A stretch of DNA of 42,115 nt from Candidatus Zhuqueibacterota bacterium (GTDB taxonomy: Bacteria; Zhuqueibacterota; Zhuqueibacteria; Residuimicrobiales; Oceaniaggregativiventaceae), in contig WJME01000005.1 in NCBI GenBank assembly GCA_014728115.1, positions 1-42,115 on the forward strand, in the 5' to 3' direction. The position numbers and the translations under genes are program-made. Under the pieces are notes generated by a model that worked only from the letters and a program-made list of their open reading frames with translations, was not told the DNA's origin and searched no databases. This document shows positions 33,520 through 39,454 of this stretch, in pieces. Position 1 is the first letter of the stretch; every line of letters begins with the position of its first letter.

Positions 33520-34278
33520 TTATTTTAATTCCCTGACCATGAGATTCCGCCACTGGATGGTGCCCTGCTTGCCGCTGTGGATCTGCAGTCCGAAAAAGCC
33601 CTCGAGGTATTCATCATTGACCCAATGCGCCGCAGGAATGCCATTGACCCAGGTCTTGACCACATTGTCTTTGGCATATATCGTCAGGCGATTCCATTGA
33701 TCTTCTTTCATGGCGCCCCGGACTTTATCATGCACATCCAGCCATAACGGATAATACCAGCCGCCACAGCTCTGGCCATAGATGCCACCGGACCAATAGC
33801 GCTTGCGGGAGAAATTTTCCATCTCTGCCTGAGGACCATAGACCGTGATCTTTTCACTGCCCTTTTCCCGGGCACGAAACATGACCCCGGTATTGCCGTC
33901 CACCACGTAATACATGTCACAAGTAAAGATAAAATCGCTGAAATCGTTCCGGTCCGTACACAGATAGGTGCTGGGCGATCCGGGCACGGTTATCCCCACG
34001 ATCATGCCGTCCTGAGCTTTGAATTCACAGGATCCGCCTTTGGGCGTCCAGCCCGTAAGGTCTTTGCCGTTGAACAGGGACACAAAGCCTTCAGACAAAT
34101 CGGGTTCTGGATCGGTATTGAGCAGCATCTCTTTAGGCTCGGGCGCGTTTTCCTGTTTGCTATATCGCTCGTACCATTTTTGCTGGCTCTCGGCGAGCTC
34201 TGCTGACACGGCTAAAGAAATGCAAAAAAGAACAGAAACCAGGATGCTAAGAGAAATGATCCACTTTGTTTTAATCAT
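33520..34278 (-). CDS. DUF1080 (3-keto-disaccharide hydrolase / LamG-like) exported protein
   Basis: The 252-residue protein has a signal peptide (about 1-26, VSA-E). A DUF1080 domain covers about 64-250: GFVSLFNGKDLTGWTPKGG, SFKAQDG-type strand (EFKAQDGMIVG), FSDFIFTCDMYYV, NTGVMFRAREKG, QWNRLTIYAKDNVVKTWVNG and LEGFFGLQIHSGKQGTIQWR. The family has a jelly-roll fold and some members hydrolyse 3-keto-glycosides. No partner 3-dehydrogenase is in the window, so a binding or other hydrolytic role is equally possible. The CCGGAG ribosome binding site supports the ATG at 34278. Confidence 0.88.
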   Translation of the reverse strand: MIKTKWIISLSILVSVLFCISLAVSAELAESQQKWYERYSKQENAPEPKEMLLNTDPEPDLSEGFVSLFNGKDLTGWTPKGGSCEFKAQDGMIVGITVPGSPSTYLCTDRNDFSDFIFTCDMYYVVDGNTGVMFRAREKGSEKITVYGPQAEMENFSRKRYWSGGIYGQSCGGWYYPLWLDVHDKVRGAMKEDQWNRLTIYAKDNVVKTWVNGIPAAHWVNDEYLEGFFGLQIHSGKQGTIQWRNLMVRELK

Positions 34279-34382
34279 GATTGACTCCGGTAATTTTAAT
34301 TATATGTGATTGTCTCTCCAACAGTAAAAAAATCTTTTCAGATGTAAACACGTCTTTGAAAGAAACAGTCTCGATGCAATAA

Positions 34383-34454
34383 CCCCGCGAGGGCCACAAT
34401 CAGCCCTGTCCCTGTGGCAAAAAATACAAAAAATGCTGCGGAAAATCTCAATAA
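34383..34454 (+). pseudogene. Orphan SEC-C zinc-motif tail
   Basis: A 23-codon open stretch after a stop encodes PREGHNQPCPCG followed by KKYKKCCGKSQ and TAA. It matches the C-terminus of the intact protein at 38706-39392 ([12 protein letters not shown], then SG, then [11 protein letters not shown]) except that two residues between the cysteine pairs are missing. No start or body of a gene precedes it in the frame, so it is the relic of a SEC-C protein gene. It points the same way as the intact gene about 5 kb to the right. Confidence 0.65.
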
Positions 34455-34956
34455 CAATCCATTTCACCGCCCCCGCGGAGCGATGGCTGACCTGTAAAAT
34501 CTTGTTGACCTTTTTGATATGGGACCGCTCCGGCTCTGTCCCCGCGGCTCACCTCATGATTTATCGAATATCTTTGAACATCTTGATCTTTTATTGGATC
34601 GAGGAGACCTCAAGGGCCGCGGTGCCAGGATCCTCCGCGGGCTCGTCGCGCTTCCCCCTGGGCCATGCCATAATCCGTTATCAGCTGGGTGGAGATTTGC
34701 AGGTTGGTCAGCTTTTCGCAATTCTTTGACGCCTGGCCCAGGGCGCGATCGCGCCTCGCTGCCATGTGGAAAAGAGCTCTAGAGCCGATATATCCGGATC
34801 AACTTTAATCATCTCTCCTTTAAACATTCATATCTTTAATAGCTGGCATCTCTTGCTTGATTCCTGACCTTCATAGGTCGATTCAACAGGACGTTTCAGA
34901 GATGGTGCACGCCTGGACCCGGCCTTTGCAGAGTGTGGTGTCCTTTGTGGATTTTT
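34455..34956. other. Intergenic region, probably decayed DNA
   Basis: Between the SEC-C relic and the sulfatase stop no convincing gene is seen. Two overlapping open frames on the plus strand (34433-34782) lack ribosome binding sites and recognisable motifs. A 22-bp element at 34468-34489 (cgccc-n-cgcggagcgatg-n-c) recurs with three mismatches at 38564-38585, upstream of the intact SEC-C gene. Confidence 0.4.
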
Positions 34957-36552
34957 CTAGGATCTCAAACCCATAGACCCCAAATCCTTATCCTTCCACA
35001 CATCATCCCCGACACGACTTTGCCAGTCCTGAATTTTCTGCGTCAGCCGCCGGATGACGTCATCATGCCGGCCCGAATCGAACAGATTGGTCGTCTCACC
35101 CGGATCGTCGTTCAGATTGAACAGCTGATTGCGATCCGTATCGGAAAGACACAATTTCCAGCCATCCGGACTCACAACCGTACGGGTATAGGTCTGCTTG
35201 GCCATAAAGATCTGCTCTGCGGTGGCATCGATATTCGGAATCGCAACCTCGTCCGGGTTATTCAGATCCTCTGCAGTGGGCTGGCGCCGTTCCCTCGTAT
35301 TCCACTCGATGAACACATGGTCTTCCTCTACAGAGCCGCCCTGCATGAGCGGCACAAGAGACTGCCCTGGCAGGTCTTTGCCGGCATCCGATCCCATCAG
35401 ATCGAGCAAGGTGGGAACCAGATCGATATGACTCACGGGACCGGGGATATGTGTTTGTGTTTTATTCATCCACGGCACCCGCATGAGCCAGGGAACGCGA
35501 ACCGACTCTTCGTACATGAGCGTTTTCTCGACCAGATGATGAGATCCCATCATGTCGCCGTGATCGCTGGTATAGACGATGATCGTATTGTCATCCAGTC
35601 CCAACTGTTTCAGCGTATCGAGGATCGTCCCGACGCTCTGATCCACCTGACTGACCAGCCCCCAGTACCGTTTGATGAGATCGCGAATCTGTTCTGGATT
35701 CTCGCCGTACTTTTGCAAACAACTGGCTCGCTTTAGATGCGCCCGAATCGGCTCGTTGGTTTCCAGCGGATCGCTGAAATTGTCAGGCAGGGCCACCTCT
35801 GACGGGTCGTGCAGATCATCCAGCGGACCAAAGAACGGCATATGGGGCTCGAGAAAATTGATATAGAGCATAAAGGGCTTGTCTTTATTCTGCTGCAGAA
35901 ACTTGCAAGCGGTCGTTTCCAGGAACTTTGGTTTGCAGTGCTCGATCGGTTTTCTGGCGGCATCGCTGCGGCTAAAGGTATTTCGTTCCTGGTTGTCCGG
36001 CGAATACCCCTTGTCGACCAGAAAATGATGATAATCGCTGCGAGTGGATTTATCGCGATCATCCGAATAGTACCTGATATAATTATCTTCGATCGACACC
36101 CACTCGTCGAATCCGTGCTGTTTGAAAATTTCGTCTCCCAGATGCCATTTGCCCATATAAGCTGTCACATACTCGGTGTCATTCACCAGCTCCGGAAAGC
36201 AGGGGATATTTTGCGGCAGCGGGATATTGTTGGCTTCGAGTCCCGAGGCATGCGGCCACAATCCGGTCATGACCGTGGACCGGGACGGCGTACAGACCGG
36301 CTGGCTGACATAGGCTTTATCAAAGACAAACGATTCGCTGGCCAGCTGGTTCAGATTCGGGGTTTTAATCGCCTTGTTTCCATAAGCAGCCATGGTATCG
36401 GCCCGCTGTTCGTCGGTCCAGATGAACAACAGATTGGGTTTTCTTTGTTTGCTCGCACAGCCTGCAATGCTCGTGGCGCACACGGCAGCAGATGTGGCTT
36501 TTAAAAATTCTCTTCTGGTAACATGGTTTTGTCGGATCGATTGGGTATTCAC
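34957..36552 (-). CDS. Tat-exported sulfatase lipoprotein (formylglycine-dependent, family S1)
   Basis: The 531-residue enzyme hydrolyses sulfate esters, probably from a sulfated polysaccharide. The N-terminus has a Tat motif TRREFLK followed by a lipobox SIAGC, so it is exported folded and lipidated. The metal site shows LLFIWTDEQRADT. The formylglycine signature is PVCTPSRSTVMTG, with Cys to be oxidised. GKWHLG, PHMPFFGP and YTSDHGDMMGSHHLVEK complete the active site. GTG at 36552 is chosen because GGGAGG sits 5 nt upstream; an in-frame ATG at 36573 would put that signal inside the gene. A copy of the abiE operator lies about 200 bp upstream. Confidence 0.95.
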   Translation of the reverse strand: MNTQSIRQNHVTRREFLKATSAAVCATSIAGCASKQRKPNLLFIWTDEQRADTMAAYGNKAIKTPNLNQLASESFVFDKAYVSQPVCTPSRSTVMTGLWPHASGLEANNIPLPQNIPCFPELVNDTEYVTAYMGKWHLGDEIFKQHGFDEWVSIEDNYIRYYSDDRDKSTRSDYHHFLVDKGYSPDNQERNTFSRSDAARKPIEHCKPKFLETTACKFLQQNKDKPFMLYINFLEPHMPFFGPLDDLHDPSEVALPDNFSDPLETNEPIRAHLKRASCLQKYGENPEQIRDLIKRYWGLVSQVDQSVGTILDTLKQLGLDDNTIIVYTSDHGDMMGSHHLVEKTLMYEESVRVPWLMRVPWMNKTQTHIPGPVSHIDLVPTLLDLMGSDAGKDLPGQSLVPLMQGGSVEEDHVFIEWNTRERRQPTAEDLNNPDEVAIPNIDATAEQIFMAKQTYTRTVVSPDGWKLCLSDTDRNQLFNLNDDPGETTNLFDSGRHDDVIRRLTQKIQDWQSRVGDDVWKDKDLGSMGLRS

Positions 36553-36557
36553 GATAA

Positions 36558-36563
36558 CCTCCC
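36558..36563 (-). promoter_or_regulatory. Strong ribosome binding site that fixes a GTG start for the sulfatase
   Basis: GGGAGG on the minus strand is 5 nt before GTG 36552. It falls inside the coding frame if the ATG at 36573 is used, which has no comparable signal. Confidence 0.7.
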
Positions 36564-36756
36564 GGACTGGCATGATGAACCTTGCGATTTACCCGCTCTA
36601 ACCATCCCAGCCCCCGAGTTCTATTTGTCAGAGCGAGTTTAAAAAAGATAGGATAAAATTGACTATTGTGCAAGTCGAGAATTGCACTTTTGATTGTCAT
36701 ATAAACCGAACCAACAGGTCAACATCAGAAAACGAGGTTTATCCTGGACCAAAAGA

Positions 36757-36815
36757 ATGTCAATTTTTCTCCGGAAACTATGAATATTTTGTATTTTCCG
36801 GAGAAAAGCATGCGT
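36757..36815 (-). repeat. Second copy of the abiE promoter/operator element, upstream of the sulfatase
   Basis: This 59-bp stretch matches 38312-38369 at about 49 of 58 positions plus one inserted base, in the same orientation; the last 33 bp have four mismatches. It contains two 13-bp arms that are perfect reverse complements, TTTTCTCCGGAAA (36765-36777) and TTTCCGGAGAAAA (36795-36807), centred 30 bp apart. The position equivalent to the abiEi start codon is ATT here. It lies between the toxin stop and the sulfatase start. Confidence 0.7.
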
Positions 36816-36839
36816 CTGCCTGCGGATATGAGACATTCA

Positions 36840-37706
36840 TCACGTGTCGACCAAGAGTTTGTTTTTCGTGATTTGTTGAAAAAAATCCTTTGACCAGAGG
36901 TCCAAAGCCCGTTGGTCAGCAATGAAGGGACGAATATCAATTTTAGCTTGTCGAAAATCGAGCAGTTCGAACCGGTCGTACAAACGTTTTTGTATCTCTT
37001 TTTCTGTTAGAGGCGACGACCCGAGATGGCCGGTTTGGCGCATCCGTTCTGCAAGGTGGGGCAGATTAAGGGGGATAGCCTGGGACAAATACCAGACATA
37101 ATCATACAGATCCCTGCCCTTGATTCGTGTTTTCCAGTTCCGGCAGAGCAGGGCATGAACCTTGCCCGCAAACAAACAAGAGGAGGTGAACAATCGAACG
37201 CTAAACGGCACAGGGGCCAGAGCATACTTTATCTCATACTCTGCCCTGGCCGGAGGATCGATATCTATTTCCAATTTAATTTTTAATCGTTCTCCCGGAT
37301 TCACCCCGGCCACCGGCGGTTCGATGGATTCGATTTGCAGCAGGTGGATCAACGTTTCACCCTTTATAAATGCGGATTCCACCTGAGACTCTTTTTTATT
37401 TTTACGCGACACATCCACGCTAAATCCATACGCAGCCAACTCTTCCTGCAAGGGATCGCAATATGGTTTAATCGAAAAATCCGGATCCGGCTCTAAAAGC
37501 GAGAAATCGAGATCTTCAGAGTACCGGTCCAACCCATAAAAGATGCGCAAAGCGGTTCCGCCATAAAAGGCTGCATGGTTAAAGAAACCGGTTCGAAAGA
37601 ATCCCAAGAGGGCAATTTCCTGAAGTATTTCTTTCAGAGCATTTTTATAGTCATTGACCGTTTGGCAGTTATATTTTTCCAGCATATTCTTTACGGCACT
37701 ATGCAT
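36840..37706 (-). CDS. abiEii: AbiEii-family toxin (nucleotidyltransferase, type IV toxin-antitoxin)
   Basis: The 288-residue protein has the AbiEii nucleotidyltransferase signatures. Motif I is FYGGTALRIFYGLDRYSEDL, directly followed by DFSL (GG...DLDF metal site). A second acidic segment is KLKIKLEIDID-like (KIKLEIDIDPP), and KVHALLCR with KGRDLYDYVWYL is near the C-terminal half. Family toxins modify tRNA or nucleotides using NTP and cause growth arrest or abortive phage infection. Its ATG overlaps the antitoxin stop by 8 nt, the usual coupled order of antitoxin first. All motifs look intact, so it is probably active. The gene symbol reflects family membership. Confidence 0.92.
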   Translation of the reverse strand: MHSAVKNMLEKYNCQTVNDYKNALKEILQEIALLGFFRTGFFNHAAFYGGTALRIFYGLDRYSEDLDFSLLEPDPDFSIKPYCDPLQEELAAYGFSVDVSRKNKKESQVESAFIKGETLIHLLQIESIEPPVAGVNPGERLKIKLEIDIDPPARAEYEIKYALAPVPFSVRLFTSSCLFAGKVHALLCRNWKTRIKGRDLYDYVWYLSQAIPLNLPHLAERMRQTGHLGSSPLTEKEIQKRLYDRFELLDFRQAKIDIRPFIADQRALDLWSKDFFQQITKNKLLVDT

Positions 37707-38313
37707 TCGTAAACTCCCGGTTTAGCCAATCGCGTAAGAGACGTACATTTTGTTGCGGATAGAGAGGCGCTAAAAAGGCAATGTCCTCACGATTCAATTC
37801 TGAGAGCTGGTTGCTATCCACTCTCAAGTCCTCCAGCAACAAGGTTGCAAATCGTTGCAGAGAACGGACTCCACGGAGGGTTGCCAGCTTGTCACAGAGC
37901 GCTTTTTCTTTGCTGGCAATCAGAGCCGGCATACCATTTTTCTGACGCCAGAGAATACCATAGGGATAGACAGCCGGATGGGTACGTTGATAGGTAAACA
38001 TCCCGACAGGCGTTTCAAAGCTCTTGTTCTTGTTCTTTCCAAAAGAAGCAGAGGTTATAACAGATACACGCTCCGGAATCAACCCATATTCAGCCAGAGC
38101 ATATTCAAACGAGACATAGGACGGGCCATAGATACGATTGGCCAGGGTTACCGGCGATACATCTTTATGATTTTTGGCCAGATACAATCCTCTCCGCACC
38201 TTGACGAGTTTACCAGTCTTGACGAGATAGGATAGATGCGCCCTGGGGGAAGCATAGTCTTTAAATTGTTCCATCAAGGCCAGAGTATCCAGAATATTGG
38301 GTCGAGTGGACAT
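37699..38313 (-). CDS. abiEi: AbiEi-family antitoxin / transcriptional repressor
   Basis: The 204-residue protein has an N-terminal winged helix (LDTLALMEQF; LSYLVKTGKLVKVRRGLYL) and an AbiEi body (YVSFEYALAEYGLIPERV; ITSASFGKNKNK; ALIASKEKALCDKLATL). AbiEi neutralises AbiEii without binding it and represses its own promoter by binding inverted repeats. ATG at 38313 is chosen because GGAG lies 9 nt upstream and the sequence then starts at the winged helix; the open frame extends to 38628 but upstream sequence is the promoter/operator. It overlaps the toxin gene by 8 nt. Confidence 0.9.
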   Translation of the reverse strand: MSTRPNILDTLALMEQFKDYASPRAHLSYLVKTGKLVKVRRGLYLAKNHKDVSPVTLANRIYGPSYVSFEYALAEYGLIPERVSVITSASFGKNKNKSFETPVGMFTYQRTHPAVYPYGILWRQKNGMPALIASKEKALCDKLATLRGVRSLQRFATLLLEDLRVDSNQLSELNREDIAFLAPLYPQQNVRLLRDWLNREFTNA

Positions 38314-38369
38314 GTCATTTTTCTCCATATAATATAAATATTTCATATTTTCCGGAGAAAAACAAGCGT
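38312..38369 (-). promoter_or_regulatory. abiE promoter/operator with inverted boxes
   Basis: The element covers the abiEi start codon, ribosome binding site, an AT-rich -10-like TATATTAT, and the box TTTTTCTCCGGAAAAT further upstream, with a degenerate inverted partner TTTTTCTCC 30 bp away. Known AbiEi proteins bind two inverted repeats at this place and bend the DNA. The near-identical copy at 36757-36815 keeps the same spacing. Confidence 0.65.
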
Positions 38370-38705
38370 TTTTTTCACACGCTGGCGGAGACGAAGTAAA
38401 ACAAAACCCTCTGGTACGGAACGGGATTCTACAGCTCCCCATCAGCGTTAACCATCCACCAAAGGAAATGAAACATAAAAGCTGATGCTCATCAGGTCGC
38501 CGCAGGGTTACCCTTTGCCGAGCCACGACTGGCACGGCCAATATCAACAGTGACAAGGCTCTGCGCCCTCGCGGAGCGATGACGGGTAGCGTATTCGCGT
38601 CAAAAAGATCCTTTATTCCTTGGCCCATCAGCTCACTTGATTATTTTGATCTGGCAAAAAGATTGTTTATATTGCGGCTGTTAAAAAAAAAGGAAACGGC
38701 ACATT
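38370..38705. other. Intergenic region between abiEi and the SEC-C gene
   Basis: No gene is evident in these 336 bp, which separate divergent transcription units. Near its right end TTGATC (about 38647) and TTTATATT could form a promoter for the SEC-C gene, and AAGGAAA about 11 nt before ATG 38706 is a usable ribosome binding site. The 22-bp near-repeat shared with the SEC-C relic lies at 38564-38585. Confidence 0.4.
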
Positions 38706-39392
38706 ATGATTCCTGATGAATATGAAAACCTTTATGCACGGCTGAATAAGAGCGGTCATGCTCATATGCCACCGGATATGCTGGATGGATATCTCTGTGC
38801 GGTCATCATCAGTCCGGATGCCATCTCCCCTCACAAATGGATTCCGACTGTGTTTTTCGAGGAACAGATCCCCGAATTCTCTTCCCTTGAAGAGCTGCAG
38901 AGTGTGACCGATGCGTTGCTAAATGCTTATAACACCATGGTGACTCTAGTTGCAGAAAGAAAATTTGGCATGGTCATCGCGGATGGCCCGGCAAAAACAT
39001 ATAGAGAGTCTCTGTTGAGGTGGTGCGAGGGATTTCATAGTGGTTACGATCTTGACCCGATAAATTGGGACAATGGGTTTTCTGTACAGCAGTTAACCGC
39101 ATTCGGGTATATCCTGCAACTCACAGTGTATTCCCTCGAATTAAGAGCGGGACAAAAAACCGCGATCCCCTCTTTTGTCCGAACCAAAAAACAAATAGTC
39201 GACATTGCTCATGAGATCAATGACTTTGTTGAAAACACGTATGCTTTGCGCCTCGAGCAATATAAAGAAAAAGGCGGACAGGGCACTCGCCCCGGATCCG
39301 CCACCAACCGCAAACCGCGCTGGGGCCGTAACCAACCCTGTCCCTGCGGCAGCGGCAAAAAATTCAAAAAATGTTGCGGAAAAATTGAATGA
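38706..39392 (+). CDS. YecA/UPF0149-like protein with C-terminal SEC-C zinc motif
   Basis: The 228-residue protein has a UPF0149-like body: [20 protein letters not shown] at 25-44, [30 protein letters not shown] and [15 protein letters not shown] basic linker leads to a C-terminal SEC-C motif, [18 protein letters not shown], with the CxC...CC zinc ligands. Such tails bind zinc and are found on SecA and many accessory proteins, where they mediate interaction with nucleic acid or ribosomes. It precedes the SNF2 helicase by 62 bp on the same strand and may be co-transcribed. A specific role is unknown. Confidence 0.85.
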   Translation: MIPDEYENLYARLNKSGHAHMPPDMLDGYLCAVIISPDAISPHKWIPTVFFEEQIPEFSSLEELQSVTDALLNAYNTMVTLVAERKFGMVIADGPAKTYRESLLRWCEGFHSGYDLDPINWDNGFSVQQLTAFGYILQLTVYSLELRAGQKTAIPSFVRTKKQIVDIAHEINDFVENTYALRLEQYKEKGGQGTRPGSATNRKPRWGRNQPCPCGSGKKFKKCCGKIE

Positions 39393-39454
39393 ACAGGACG
39401 TGGGAACGTGGATTTTTGAGCATTCCCGCAAAATATCCTTTTATGGGTTGATGA

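Noticed and set aside
34433..34782. Overlapping plus-strand open frames of 87-98 codons
   Set aside because: No start signal and no recognisable domain; composition looks like decayed or non-coding DNA next to the SEC-C relic.
38314..38628. N-terminal extension of abiEi
   Set aside because: The extension covers the promoter/operator, has no matching ribosome binding site, and precedes the normal winged-helix start.
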